Assembly (NCBI GenBank): GCA_029948255.1
Contig: JALIZF010001766.1
Coordinates: 124,001-188,000, forward strand
DNA from: Telmatactis stephensoni
Lineage: Eukaryota; Cnidaria; Anthozoa; Actiniaria; Isophelliidae
DNA: 64,000 nucleotides
Direction of reading: 5' to 3'
In this document: piece by piece, positions 21,825-33,130 of the stretch
How the letters are laid out: the number at the start of each line of letters is the position of its first letter
Position numbering within the stretch: position 1 is the stretch's first letter
Made by a program: the position numbers and the translations under genes
Notes under the pieces: generated by a model
The model's input: the letters and a program-made list of their open reading frames with translations, nothing else
Database searches by the model: none
What the model was told of the DNA's origin: nothing

Positions 21825-22008
21825 TATTGATGTCTGTGCGATGTTCGCGGCGACTAAGGCTATTTTTAGTAACTTCGCCATCGCGCGCGCAAGGCTCTCA
21901 AACAATAGAATTCAAAAGCCGAAAGCAAACGATCCCGTCCAAGCGCACGCGATGGAGAAGTTACTAAAAATAGCTTTAGCCGCCACAAACATCGCACAGA
22001 CATCAATA
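21825..22008. mobile_element. Foldback MITE, 184 bp
   Basis: TATTGATGTCTGTGCGATGT and the following 40 bases (CGACTAAGGCTATTTTTAGT) are mirrored at 21952-22008 with few mismatches. The centre has no coding potential. It lies in the intron between SAC exons. Confidence 0.85.
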
Positions 22009-22139
22009 TATTATGGTCTCTTGTGACTACTGAACACATTTTCTATCATTTCTTTCTAGCTGCTTATCTTAGTACTTTCTATCTGTTATTTAAAAGACAA
22101 AATATCAACGCAATGAACATTTTTATCACCGCCCAGTTG

Positions 22140-22475
22140 TCAGAGAGAGTTTCTGTTTAAATAAAATAAAATAAAAATAAATAATTTTCTACAACAGATC
22201 CACATAGTCGCTATTCTTCTGCTGGTACTCACACTCACTACCTCTACATTAAATATTTTAATCCATCACTCAACTCACATGTTGATTTTTGCTGAGGGAG
22301 GAAAAACCGGAGAACCCGGAGAAAAAACCCTCGTGGCATGGTCGAGAACAACACATCAAACAAAATCAATTCACATATGATCGGATGTCCGAGCAGAGAC
22401 TCGAACCCGTGCCACAGCGGCGAGAGGCCGGTGCTCAAACCACTCGGCCAACCATGCCACCCACAACGTTCTAAT
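22140..22475 (-). mobile_element. tRNA-derived SINE, minus orientation
   Basis: On minus it starts GGCATGGTTGGCCGAGTGGT (A-box; Leu/Ser-like tRNA head), has a B-box GGGTTCGAGTC, then a body with CTCCGGGTTCTCCGG-type sequence and an A/T-rich ATTTATTTTTATTTTA tail. The head-body-tail order is that of a complete SINE. The CTCCGGGTTCTCCGG block recalls a conserved SINE core known from several animal groups; that comparison is from memory. Confidence 0.7.
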
Positions 22476-22519
22476 TATGAAACAGGCAAGAGTTCCATGT
22501 AAGAGTACATAGCACTTAC

Positions 22520-22689
22520 TTTTCTATATCTGATCCTTTAGCGAAGAACAAACTGAATTCATCCATGGATGGTTTGGCTTTGTCTTTCAGTATCTTTAGT
22601 TTATCAGTTCTGCCTCCTTTACAGTTTCTGTGATAGTCAAAACATATCATAGCTGTATTGTGACCATGTACAGAGTCTTTCAATTGATC
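22520..22689 (-). CDS. SYNJ: Synaptojanin exon: SAC domain
   Basis: Encodes DQLKDSVHGHNTAMICFDYH then RNCKGGRTDKLKILKD and MDEFSLFFAKGSDIE. The FDYH...KGG motif is typical of synaptojanin SAC domains. Donor GAAAA/GTAAGT leaves phase 2. The next exon only continues correctly if one A is removed from its A6 run. Confidence 0.85.
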
Positions 22690-22890
22690 CTGAATGAAAA
22701 ATAAGAACGAAAAATAATGATGATGATGATAAGAAAGTTGATGACGGAATGATGGATTGAAGTAAACCAAATGATGATTGAAATGGCATGGTAAGGGACA
22801 TAAAAGAAAATGAAAAAAGGTAAAGAAAAAGTATAGTTGTACGCACAAATGTAAATTATGGGAAAATAGGAAAGAACAGTACTCCATGAC

Positions 22891-22987
22891 CTGGAAAGCA
22901 AGACTAAGTGTGTTTTCACCTTCCTTCATACCAAGTAAATTTAGAATTAGAATTTGTCCATAAACACTCTTGAGAGCTGTTATATGT
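22891..22987 (-). CDS. SYNJ: Synaptojanin exon: SAC domain
   Basis: Encodes RHITALKSVYGQILILNLLG followed by MKEGENTLSLAFQ, the strand and helix before the SAC catalytic loop. Acceptor TTTTTCAG, donor CCAG/GTCATG. Phases match both neighbours. No lesion seen. Confidence 0.85.
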
Positions 22988-23190
22988 CTGAAAAATTAAC
23001 ATTGAATGAATGTAAATTTTCATGAACGCCACAACAACTGACAGGCCAACCAACGTCCCAACCGATTGATGAAAAGAAGAAGAGGGGGAGAGATAAACTG
23101 TGTTGGTAGGTGGGTGAATTGATGGATTAATGATTGCATTTGATGAGTGAAAAATAGGAAGAAATAATGGCAAGTTGAGTTGTACTATAC

Positions 23191-23252
23191 CTGTCAAAAG
23201 CAGGAGAAGATGCAATAAATCCCCTGGAAAGCTTGACTTTATGTGAACCAAC
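23191..23252 (-). CDS. SYNJ: Synaptojanin exon: SAC domain
   Basis: Encodes VGSHKVKLSRGFIASSPAFD plus the first two bases of an Arg codon, matching the SAC segment after the FWEQPG motif. Acceptor GTGTAG, donor GACAG/GTATAG, phase 0 in and phase 2 out. No lesion seen. Confidence 0.85.
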
Positions 23253-23345
23253 CTACACAACCAAATGTGATAAGAAAAAATATTTAATATAATATAAACA
23301 CTATATTTACAAACAAAAGATAAAATGACCGCAACCAAACAGTAC

Positions 23346-23427
23346 CTGAATCCCTGGCTGCTCCCAAAACACTGGAACAGAACCTCTTGTTTGAACATGA
23401 CGTTACTCTGTCATCTACTACAATAAG
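23346..23427 (-). CDS. SYNJ: Synaptojanin exon: SAC domain
   Basis: First synaptojanin exon visible. The acceptor is CTGTAG before LIVVDDRVTS, and the exon continues as VQTRGSVPVFWEQPGIQ, a classic SAC-domain stretch, ending at a CAG/GTACTG donor. Between the two parts the frame shifts: TCATGTTC is read where TCA-TTx-GTT is expected (2 nt short). No upstream exon was found within the next 40 kb. Confidence 0.7.
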
Positions 23428-24048
23428 CTACAGGAATGAAGAAAAATTACATTCATGAGATTGTCTTGACATAGGTATATATGGTAAAGGTGGAAGTTCA
23501 GTGTACTACATGTACATCTTAAGTTACATGACAAGTATATTACACCCTCCAGTGTTTGTTAATGTACCTCGTGGTCTCAAAAACTGAACTTAGGGACTGG
23601 AGCGGAAGTGGAGTCTTATGCAATACTGACCCTGCAGATGGGGGCTATTTGGCCGTTTACAGTGGTTCAATAGTCTAGCGAATGAGATGTGCAAGGTATG
23701 GGTGTACATGGTGCAGAAAAAAAAAATTGAAAGGGATGCACATGAACATGGCTTAAGTGACGCTAACAAGGGTATTGCAGAACTTCCCCATGGTAAAATA
23801 TCAATTGTGCACCCCTTCAACAGCTGACTTCCAAGATATACTTCATGTGGCACAATTGCAAAGAATAACAGGACAAGGTTATTTGCACAAAGCTCACTCA
23901 TAAAATAATAATAACTGTTTATTTAAGCTATGGACCATGTCTTCTAGTGCTTGCACACTAACTGGGGTACACTATACTCTCGGTTAACAGTTCATGTTAC
24001 GCTTACGCCAAATGCACATCTCCATCCGTACCCTGCATAAGCATTATA
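23428..24048. other. No gene seen; upstream SYNJ exons absent
   Basis: Expected next 5' SAC exons of synaptojanin (FxTRGxNDxGxVANFVETEQ-type) are not visible here or further right on minus. The stretch is unremarkable AT-rich DNA up to the satellite array. Confidence 0.5.
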
Positions 24049-24929
24049 CCCCATGTGTACCCCTGTATACCCACGCATACCCTGTACACCCATGCATACC
24101 CTGTATACCAGTGCATACTTCTATATCCATGCATACCCTGTACACCCATGCATACCCTGTACACCAATGCATACCCTGTACACTCACGCATACCCTGTAC
24201 ACCCATGCATACCCTGTACACCCATGCATACCCTGTACACCCACACATACCCTGTACACCCATGCATACCCTGTACACCCATGCATACCCTGTACACCCA
24301 TGCATACCCTGTACACCCGTGCATACCCAGTACACCCATGCATACCCTGTACACCCACGCATACCCTGTATACCTATGCATACCCTGTATACCCATGCAT
24401 ACCCTGTATACCTATGCATACCCTGTATACCCACGCATACCCTGTACACCCACGCATACCCTGTACATCCATGCATACCCTGTATACCTATGCATACCCT
24501 GTATACCCATGCATACCCTGTATACCCATGCATACCCTGTATACCCACGCATACCCTGTACACCCACGCATACCCTGTACATCCATGCATACCCTGTACA
24601 CCCATGCATACCCTGTAAACCCACGCATACCCTGTATACCAATGCATACCCTGTATATCTATGCATACCCTGTACACCAATGGATACCCTGTACACCCAC
24701 GCATACCCTGTATACCCATGCATACCCTGTAAACCTGTGCATACCCTGTATACCTATGCATACCGTGTACACCCAGGCATACCCTGTATACCCATGCATA
24801 CCCTGTATACCAATGCATACCCAGTACACCCATGCATACCATGTACACCCACGCATACCCTGTGCACCCATGCATACCCTGTACACCCATGCATACCCTG
24901 TATACCCATGCATACCCTGTAAACCTGTA
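24049..24929. repeat. 19-bp minisatellite
   Basis: About 46 copies of CATACCCTGTACACCCATG with point variants (CGCATACC, TATACCTATG). Since 19 is not a multiple of three, all three frames are cycled through. The unit has no stop codon in several frames, so long open frames appear on both strands. They are artefacts of the array. Confidence 0.97.
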
Positions 24930-25195
24930 ATAAAGCGATTACTACAATGATCGCCACTGTACAATGACCACCCCTCTACAATGATCGCCACTGTACAATG
25001 ACCACCTCTCTACAATTATCACCTCTCTACAATGACCACCTCTGTACAATGACCACCTCTGTACAATGACCAGCTCTGTACAATGTCGACCACCTCTGTA
25101 CAATGGCCACCTCTCACTATGACCACCTCTCTATAATGGCCACCTCTCTACAATGACCACCTCTCTACAATGACCACCTCTCACTATGTATACCT
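24930..25195. repeat. 17-bp minisatellite, left array
   Basis: Starts with AATAAAGCGATTACTACA and continues with about 15 copies of a unit like CTCTGTACAATGACCAC. The same 18-bp lead-in begins the array at 32719, on the other side of the LINE. Confidence 0.9.
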
Positions 25196-25369
25196 GTATA
25201 TAATATAATGTAATATAATAATATAATATAATGTAATATATCAAGATGGCGTCTTCACACGTTCTTCCGGAGCTGCAAGCTCCCATGAATATGTAACTCG
25301 AGAAGACCGTCCTTCAGAAATTCTTTTCTTTCTCGCTTTTATATTTGTGGTCTTTATATTTCTCTGTTT

Positions 25370-27828
25370 ATGGCAAACCAAAACCCGTCACAGAGTATAG
25401 AAAGTCAAAGTTTGGACAAGTCAACTTTGCGAGTAATCATCAGTAACGAGCCAGATCGATCTTTTGTTCGATATATTGTTGAAGAATTCAAAAACAAGGC
25501 CCCCAAGGCAAAAGAAGTTTATTATGAGGAAATAGACATTTCCCTTTATAAAGAAACGGTTAAACTGGTAGGATTTAGAACCTCCGAAACTCGTCTTCGT
25601 TTCTGGCTCGAGGCCATCATCACGCGCTACGTTGACCTTTTGGGTAAACAAGAAGATCTTAACGTGGCATGGGAAGAAATCGAAAACCCCTCCAATCCTG
25701 GGAAACCTGATAAGATTCAGGTGATTGTGAAAAAAGGAGACGAGAAACTATTCCTACTAACTATCTTTGTGTCAACTGGACAAATTCAAGTTCAAGGAGC
25801 GTACTACAAACAGTGGACTCTCACTGAATTTCCTGCCCTCCTCGGCATGACTAACCACCTATCAAGTTCCGATATCTCTTCTTTGGATATCCCACAACCA
25901 AAGTTGTTTGAAAATCCGAACGTCAACTCTGTAGATGAGCCAAAAAACAAGAACGAATCAACTAATGAAGTTCTTTTGGTTAATGAAAATGACGATTTAA
26001 CTAGTGATGTGCAATCGGACACGGACGTCTCCGATGACGACGAAGACGATGATTCATCATTTAATGACCCAACCTCTGAAACCCTAGCAAAAGTAGAATC
26101 TGAATTCATCGAATTCAAAGTAACTACGAGAACGAACTTAAACGTATTCAACGGTCTTTTGAAGAGATTACGTTTATCAAAGACAAGTTGGTGCAATTTG
26201 AAAATAACTACAAAGCCGCCATAGGCGCTTTTGATGACAGATTATTCCAAAACGAATCCAATATTGACAGTTTAAATATTATCGAACTAAAATCCCAAAT
26301 CAAAAAACTTCAGGAACAAAAAACACACCTAACCTCAAATCAATCAAAACTCAAGGAGGAAATAGAAAATCTGAAGAAAGAGAATACTGGTATTAAACAA
26401 GAATTATTTGTCTTAAGAGAAATCGTTCAAAAACACGAGAACGCTTTTGAATCTTCGAAAGAATCCACAAATACTACAAATGTAGCCGAAACTTCAATGT
26501 CTGATCAATGACATACAACAATGGTCAGAGCCTAATGCCAATGACTCCGAAGAAGATGATTCAATTTTAATTCTCACTGATCCCTGATTCAAACGGAAGA
26601 TATATCAATGCTAATCTCCCGGGGGGGGGGGGGGGGGGTTCTTCGGGGTCAAAACGCTAGGGATGATCGTCGGAAACCTCCAACACGTACCCTAAAAAAT
26701 GCCAAAATTTTCAACCCTAAAAAATACCTAACAGCTCAAAAATACCCCTAAAAAATACCAAAAAATCAAACAAAAAGTGTTCTGATAAAAAGGCAGTAAG
26801 TAAAAAAAATCGTCTCGTTTATTTTGTACCCCTAAAAAATACCATCTTTTCTGAAAAACCTTGGATTTTCTCTGACGACCCCTAAAAATACCAAATCGGC
26901 GATTTCAACCCCTAAAAAATACGACGATCATCCCTAGCACACCAATATAGGGAGTACCCCCCCCCCCCCCGGGGGCTAATCTATTATACCCTGAGAGGAA
27001 GATAACTCATCACATGACTTTCACTATTAACCAAGCAATAGAACAAATCCAATCTGCAAGAGGTAGTACATCTCCATTCACTGTGGAACAAATTATATTG
27101 ATAATTCCCACCCTAACAACGTCACTGATCAGTCACAAAAGCTCATCACTTTATGTAGAAATACATTTCCCAACGCAAACATCATTTATTCGTCTTTATT
27201 GCCAAGAATGGATGACCTAAATTCCAAGGTAATCGATGTAAATGAAAACATGAGCACTTTTTGTAATAAAATTGATAGCACATCATTCTTGGATAATTCC
27301 CACATATTCAAAGGGAATCAATTCAAGGATTATAAACACTTAAACTCCCATGGCTTCAAATTCTTTATGAAAAATATCAAAAGTGCCATCTATGGCACCA
27401 AGACAAGACATGCAAGGTTATCCAACGGCTACAAATATCACCCTGGAGGATATGAACTTAGTCCATTTAAGAGACACTCAAGAGATCTAGACTCATCTAT
27501 GACTTCTCAAAAACCTCAACCGGCTGACAATTCTGCTTTCCAATCGTATGCTTCTGTTGCTTCCGCAACAAATGGCCCTCGAGCACTGAAACCCTATAGA
27601 AATCAATCAACTGTCAGAGCTACACCCTCTTCCAACAACAACTCCAATTCACATGTAACACATATGCCGAAAGCTTCAACAAACAGTCATGGCCCTCGTC
27701 CTCCCTGGCAACCTTTTAATCATCAATCTTCAACAAAGAACTTTGACCCTCTTGGTCAACAGCAATCAGCGGCAGGTTTGCCACACATTATTAAATCAAT
27801 TATTGACCAATTGCAAATGTTTATTTAG
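25370..27828 (+). pseudogene. LINE ORF1 with SGNH-hydrolase-like part
   Basis: It begins MANQNPSQSIESQSLDK. The first 230 residues are hydrophilic with an acidic stretch (DTDVSDDDEDDDSSFNDPTS), then a coiled-coil segment (IIELKSQIKKLQEQKTHLTS, KEEIENLKKENTGIKQELF) read in another frame from 26188. After a further break the DSNGRYINANL motif matches the catalytic-Ser block of SGNH hydrolases seen in ORF1 of CR1-like LINEs. DYKHLNSHGFKFFMKNIK supplies the matching D-x-x-H block. The GxND block is not recognisable. A Pro/Ser/Gln-rich tail ends at a stop at 27828. It contains frame breaks near 26190, 26515 and 26585 and a 357-bp insertion at 26618. Confidence 0.75.
26618..26974. mobile_element. 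357-bp G/C-ended element with 8-bp target duplication
   Basis: Exactly duplicated GCTAATCT (26610-26617 and 26975-26982) flanks an insert that begins CCCGGGGGG... (about 18 G) and ends with a long C run then GGGG. Inner inverted repeats CTAGGGATGATCGTCG / CGACGATCATCCCTAG lie about 45 nt inside each end. The centre is built of CCCTAAAAAATACC-like units. An 8-bp duplication fits hAT-type insertion. No coding capacity. Confidence 0.88.
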
Positions 27829-28477
27829 ATCTCTACTAACTTTGATTATATACTTATCCTTTTTAGAATTCTTATGAATCCATTTTACTTTTATCAACAT
27901 ATGTTCTTCTGTTTGATTATATATATTTTTTACATTTAAATTAATTTCTTTTCTCTTCTCTTTTTTTTTTTCCACATATATATTTTCCTCTGGAGGTCGG
28001 TCCCATGTAGTTTCATCTTTTATTGTTAATAGGTTTTCTTTTGATACAAGAGTTTGCTCATTATATACATTCACTTCACTCGATTTCAATCATATTTCTC
28101 CTAATAGTTTGGAGTTGTTTTTTTTTTAGTGTCAATTATGATCCTTTATAAAAAGCGTTTTGTCCTTTTGTTCGTGGAATATTAATGGTATACACAGCAA
28201 AATATTTGGAGATAAAACTAAATCGATTGATTTTTTAAACACTATTCAAAAACATGATTTTATCTTATTAACCGAAACATGGTCAGCTACTACACCTGAT
28301 GTTGAGAACTACTGTAACATTTCAATTAAGCCTCAGAAATTTAATACCAAGAGAAATGGAAGACCTTCTGGAGGAATTTCGCTTCTTTATAAAAAATGTT
28401 ATAAAAACAAAATTGAAGTAATGAAATCGGCTAAAAGCGTATTGTGGTGTAAGTTGTCGAAATCTATTTTAAAGACT

Positions 28478-28778
28478 CTTTGTTTTTTGTTTTTTTTTTA
28501 ACGAGGATATAACAGGTAAAGCAAGGCTTTTTTCCAACCTGGTCCTCAAATGCTGAAATAAATACACACTGATAATCGGTAAACATAAAGAGTTTAAAAA
28601 TCCCAACTAGCAAGGAGGCGAACCAGTTGGCTATATTACAAGCATGGCCGAGAAACTGAATTTGAACTAATCAAAATCGGAACAAATTCAGTCTCAGCTA
28701 GTGGCCAGAGCGGGTATCGAACCTGGGACCGCCAGATTACGAGACCAACGCTCTGACCACTCGGCCATGCTGCCTCCT
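28478..28778 (-). mobile_element. tRNA-derived SINE in LINE endonuclease
   Basis: On minus it begins GCATGGCCGAGTGGTCAGAG (A-box) with CGT in an anticodon-like loop and B-box CAGGTTCGATACCC. A body of about 200 bp follows and then an A-rich tail, seen on plus as T runs at 28480-28500. Flanking ACTCTTT / CTCTCTTT suggests a short target duplication. Endonuclease coding resumes as GTSNDLYLCGVYIPPE right after it. Confidence 0.82.
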
Positions 28779-31451
28779 CTCTTTAGGTACTTCGAATGAT
28801 CTTTATCTCTGTGGAGTTTACATTCCGCCTGAAAATTCCAAATATTATGATCCAGATATTTTTAGTAATCTTGAAAATGATATTGCCAACTACTTAAAAA
28901 AGGGAAATGTTATTCCTCTCGGTGATTTCAATGCTACAACAGGAAATCGCACAGACACTGTATCTAAAGATGGTAATAGTTTTATTAGGCAGGACTGTAG
29001 TGATTCTTCCTATGATGCTTCATCGCGTAGGTCTTTTGACAATAATTTCAATACACATGGGAAGTTTTTATTAGATATATGTAAATCCTTTGATTTTAAA
29101 ATTCTAAATGGTAGGGTTCTTGGTGACTCCTTAGGTAATACAACATATCATGGAAAACTTGGCTCCAGTACTATTGACTACATTATAACTGATCCAGATT
29201 TGTTCTTTAATGTAAAATACTTTCTTGTTGAAAAACTCACTCCGTTATCAGATCACTGTCCAATATCTACTTGGGTTCAAACTGCTGCAGATAATCCATT
29301 GTGTGATAAAACAAAAGTTAGTCTTGATGCTCTAAAACCAATATCCCCTCAATCTATTTGGTTATCTGATTTAACTGAAGATTTTAAAAAATCCAAGTCT
29401 TCCCACTCAAATAAATCCCTAATAAATGAGTTCCTTGAAAAACACTTTGACAAGTCTAATGAAGATTCTATTGAAACAGCTGTGCAACATGTGAACTCCA
29501 TTTTCATGAATGCTGCAAAATCGTCTTTGAAACTAAGGCCTCCCAATTTCAAGAAAAAAACTGGTAATTTCTGTAACAAAAAATGGTTTGATAAAGAATG
29601 TAAAACCAATAGAATTGATCTGAGAAAACTTTCCAACCAAAAACACATTGATCCTCTTAATCCCTCTATAAGACAATTATATCATGAAAAATTAAAAAGC
29701 TTTAAAAAACTTAATTCTCACCTAAATGGTCAAATAACAGCCAATGAAATCTTAAATTGTGTAAAAATGTTAAAAAACAAGAAAGCTGCTGCTTCTGATA
29801 AAATAAGAAATGAAATGATTAAACATAGTATTGGTGTAATGCTTCCTGCATATAAAAAATTATTTAACTTAATTTTAGAATCTGGCACCTTTCCAAAAAC
29901 TTGGTGTGAAGGTTCTATTACGCCAATTTTTAAAAACGGAGATAAATCAGATACAAATAATTATAGAGGAATTTGTGTATCAAGTTGTTTAGGGAAATTT
30001 TTTACTATGATTCTTAATCAAAGATTATTAAAGTATACTCAAAAGGACAACATATTGGATAGTTCTCAAATTGGTTTTCTTCCAAATTATAGAACATCTG
30101 ACCCATATTTTTACTTTAAGAACCCTTATTGATAAATATGTCATTAATGCTAGTAGAGGAAAGATTTACACTTGCTTCATAGATTTCAAGAAAGCATTTG
30201 ATTCAATCTGGCACAATGGGTTATTTGTTAGGCTACTCAAATATAATATTAATGGTAAGCTCTATAATATCATAAAAAGCATGTATTCAAAATCAACATG
30301 CTACGTTAAATTAGCATCTAAACGTACTAAAACTTTTGAATACAAACGTGGTGTTCGACAAGGCTGTATTTTGAGTCCCCTTTTATTTAACTTATTTTTA
30401 AATGAGCTTCCTTTACTTCTTCATAACACTGATAGATCAGATCCTGTTATTCTACCTAATGGTATTAAACGCAATTCTCTTTTATATGCTGATGACTTAG
30501 TCATTATATCACGTTCACGAGAAGGTTTACAAAACTGTATCAAAACCCTCGAAACGTTCTGCACGAAATGGCTGATGTCCGTTAATGAAAAGAAATCCAA
30601 AATCATGATCTTTTGTAGAAAGAAATCAAAGCAACAACCTTTCTATTTCAATAATAAAGAACTTGAAACTGACAGTAAATTCTTACACTTACTTAGGAAT
30701 TAAAATTAGTTACACTGGCAATTTTTCTGATCATCTTTTCCAATCACGTGATAAGGCTATGCATGCCTTTTTTGCAATCTATCATAAAACCAATTTTAAA
30801 AATTTGAAACCACCCCAAGCTAACAAATTGTTTGATTTTATGATATGCCCTATTCTAACCTATGGGAGTGAGGTTTGGGGTTGTTATCAAAAACATGATT
30901 TTGCTAAATGGGATACCAGTCCCTCAGAAAGAGTTCATCTTCGTTTTTGCAAATTCTTCTTAGGTGTTGGTAGTAAAGCATCAAACATTGCTTGTAGAGC
31001 AGAATTAGGCAGACTCCCTTTGAAAATTTTTTATTGATAGCCTAATACTTAAATACTTTAATCATTTGATAAACGTACCCAAACATTCTTTGGCAAAACA
31101 AGCCCTCAACATCTCACAATCTTTAAACGAACAGAATAAGACCAGTTTCATTTATAACTTAAACCAAATGTTGTTTTTATAATTTGTCTGACCCAAACAT
31201 TTTAGAAAATGAAATCAAGAAAGCATCTCTCTCAAAGTTCAAAAGTAAAATGATTGAAAATTACATTAATCAATGGACATTACTTTTGAACTCATCTAAA
31301 AAGCTTTCTTTTTACAAAGAATTTAAAACTACATACAATGAAGAAAGTTATTTAAATTCTATTTCCAATTTTGACCAAAGAAGAATATCTACAAAATTCC
31401 GAATTAGCAATCATAACTTAAATTAGCTATAGAAGCAGGAAGATATGGAAA

Positions 31452-32313
31452 ATAAAAGCCCTCTAAGAGGACATGTGGTTACTGGTCAAATGATAAGTAA
31501 ACAAGCAAAGCATTTAAACTAAACAAACAAACCAATAAAAACAAATAGAAAACGGAAAGAAAGAAAGAATGCTTTCGAGGAAAAAATAATTGTAATTGTT
31601 CTGTCAATATGGAGTCTACGAGAATGATGAAAGTGCTCCAAAAAGTCCTCCAAATTATATATTACAAAGAAGAAAATGACAAACTAGGCAAACCACAACT
31701 TTCTATTCCTAAACGTTTTGAGGTTACTGAACAAACAGAACAGTCTTTGTAGTCACATCAGTGGACTCATTGGCTCTTTGTTAAATGACTAATTAAATTC
31801 AAAAATAATTTTCACGTGTATTTCACATCTTTTTTACATATTTCCCCCAGTAGTGTAGTGACAGGTAAAAATAAAAGCTGTGCCTGGTTGAATGAGAAAA
31901 ATAAAGATAAAACATTGTCTATACTTACCAATATATCCAAACAAACACATTAGCCACATGGAAAAACGAGTCTGCTTGACCTTTTCGTCAGCGGTATCGT
32001 TGAAGCCAATGCCGAGTGTGTTCGTAGACTCCATATTTATTGAAAACTTCCAAGATTTTTTCATCGAAAGGAAATCTCTAATGAAATTTTAACAACTGCT
32101 GTCTAAAAAAGGTGGATATTTCTTAGAATATTTCGTATTTTCTTCGTGAAAACCGATTAAAATGAGTCAAGTAATCTTCGAGCCAATTCCGTACGTTTTT
32201 CGTTCTCTCTTCGTGAACGACTTCGGGAAATCCGAATTACTTACACCTTACACACTTACTTACATGCTAAATGACATAATGGTTACTGGCTTGCATACAA
32301 GCCAGTAACCACA
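31452..32313 (-). mobile_element. GTGGTTACTGGC-family repeat in LINE ORF2
   Basis: It interrupts ORF2 between ...ISNHNL-AIEAGRYGK and VEAEKRFCIFCNN. The left end carries CTCTAAGAGGACATGTGGTT ACTGG; the right end carries GGTTACTGGC...GCCAGTAACC. Related ends occur at 33424, 50436, 62991 and 63339. It contains a small two-exon frame on minus (31834-32064). Confidence 0.65.
31834..32064 (-). CDS. Possible small membrane protein with a 45-bp intron
   Basis: Exon 1 (31929-32064) reads MKKSWKFSINMESTNTLGIG, FNDTADEKVKQTRFSMWLM and CLFGYI up to ATTG/GTAAGTAT. Exon 2 (31834-31883) follows TTCTCATTCAACCAG and adds GTAFIFTCHYTTGGNM-stop. Spliced, SMWLMCLFGYIGTAFIFTC forms one hydrophobic segment able to span a membrane. 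Two further copies at about 33960-34010 and 34330-34375 (minus) have 46-47-bp introns at the same place ending in the same GATGTAATCAG-type acceptor. No family recognised; it may be the remains of a repeat-borne or host gene. Confidence 0.35.
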   Translation of the reverse strand: MKKSWKFSINMESTNTLGIGFNDTADEKVKQTRFSMWLMCLFGYIGKYRQCFIFIFLIQPGTAFIFTCHYTTGGNM

Positions 32314-32718
32314 ACAAAAAGTTGAAGCTGAAAAGAGATTCTGTATTTTCTGTAATAATACAGAAATTGAAACAGAAGAACATATGCTAGTTAATTGCCC
32401 CCTATATTCAACATTACTCGAAAAATTAATTTTCAAATTACAAAACTTAAATATAACTACCAATGATATGGATAAAGGATCCCTTTTTATTTGTCTACTT
32501 AATTCTAATAATGAAAGTATAATTTTTTACATCTCCAAATTTATTAGTAAATGTTTTCAATTAAGAAATGAAATAATTTCCAAAAATTAACTTTGTTGTA
32601 TAAGTATATCTGTTTTTGTAAAGTCAGTATATATATTATATATAAATATATGATAGTTATAGTTGTTACAGTTTTACACATTATGCTTTAGCAATACTTG
32701 TAAATTAATAGGTCATGC

Positions 32719-33130
32719 TAATAAAGCGATTACTACATTATAGGTGTCTGTATTATAGAGGTGTCCGTACTATAGGTGTCCGTATTATAGAGGTGTCTGT
32801 ATTATAGGTGTCTGTATTATAGAGGTGTCTGTATTATAGAGGTGTCTGTATTATAGAGGTGTCCGTATTATAGGTGTCTGTATTATAGAGGTGTCTGTAT
32901 TATAGAGGTGTCTGTATTATAGAGGTGTCTGTATTATAGAGGTGTCTGTATTATAGGTGTCTGTATTATAGAGGTGTCCGTATTATAGGTGTCTGTATTA
33001 TAGAGGTGTCTGTATTATAGAGGTGTCCGTATTATAGGTGTCTGGATTATAGAAGTGCCTGTATTATAGAGGTGTCGTATTATAGGTGTCTGGATTATAG
33101 AAGTGTTCATATTATAGAAGTTCCACTGTA
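32719..33130. repeat. 17-bp minisatellite, right array
   Basis: Lead-in AATAAAGCGATTACTACA followed by about 24 copies of AGGTGTCTGTATTATAG with length variants (the AG is sometimes lost). The lead-in is identical to that at 24930. Confidence 0.95.

Larger units (their letters stand above)
28138..32590 (+). pseudogene. LINE ORF2: endonuclease, reverse transcriptase
   Basis: The apurinic-type endonuclease starts SFCSWNINGI and is cut by a SINE. It then shows IPLGDFNAT, SSTIDYII and LSDHCPIS, its catalytic blocks. Reverse transcriptase follows: GSITPIFKNGDKSDTNNYRG, FIDFKKAFDSIWH (catalytic D), RGVRQGCILSPLLFNL, SLLYADDLVI (YADD active site). A thumb region and the C-terminal knuckle CIFCNNTEIETEEHMLVNC close the protein. 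Extra bases break the frame near 30106 (C run), 30686, 31030 and 31180 (T runs). A SINE (28478-28778) and another repeat (31452-32313) are inserted. It would copy LINE RNA by target-primed reverse transcription if intact. Confidence 0.9.
25230..32719 (+). mobile_element. APE-type non-LTR retrotransposon (LINE), near full length
   Basis: A 5' region of about 140 bp, ORF1 (25370-27828) and ORF2 (28138-32590) lie in the usual order on plus, followed by AT-rich 3' sequence ending at the AATAAAGCGATTACTACA satellite lead-in. Domains (SGNH-like ORF1; endonuclease, reverse transcriptase and a terminal C-x2-C-x7-H-x4-C knuckle in ORF2) fit the CR1/I group of LINEs. Three later insertions are present (26618-26974, about 28478-28778, about 31452-32313), plus several +1 shifts mostly at T or C runs, so this copy is not active as written. 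The exact clade needs a tree. Confidence 0.9.

Noticed and set aside
23346..23427. Non-canonical (AT-AC) intron acceptor at GAGTAAC to avoid the frame problem in the first SAC exon
   Set aside because: A good AG acceptor (CTGTAG) followed by LIVVDDRVTS aligns to the family directly upstream, so a 2-nt frame lesion explains the exon better.
23994..24991. Overlapping frames of up to 318 codons on both strands
   Set aside because: They are translations of the 19-bp array in all phases on both strands; no non-repeat coding sequence flanks them.
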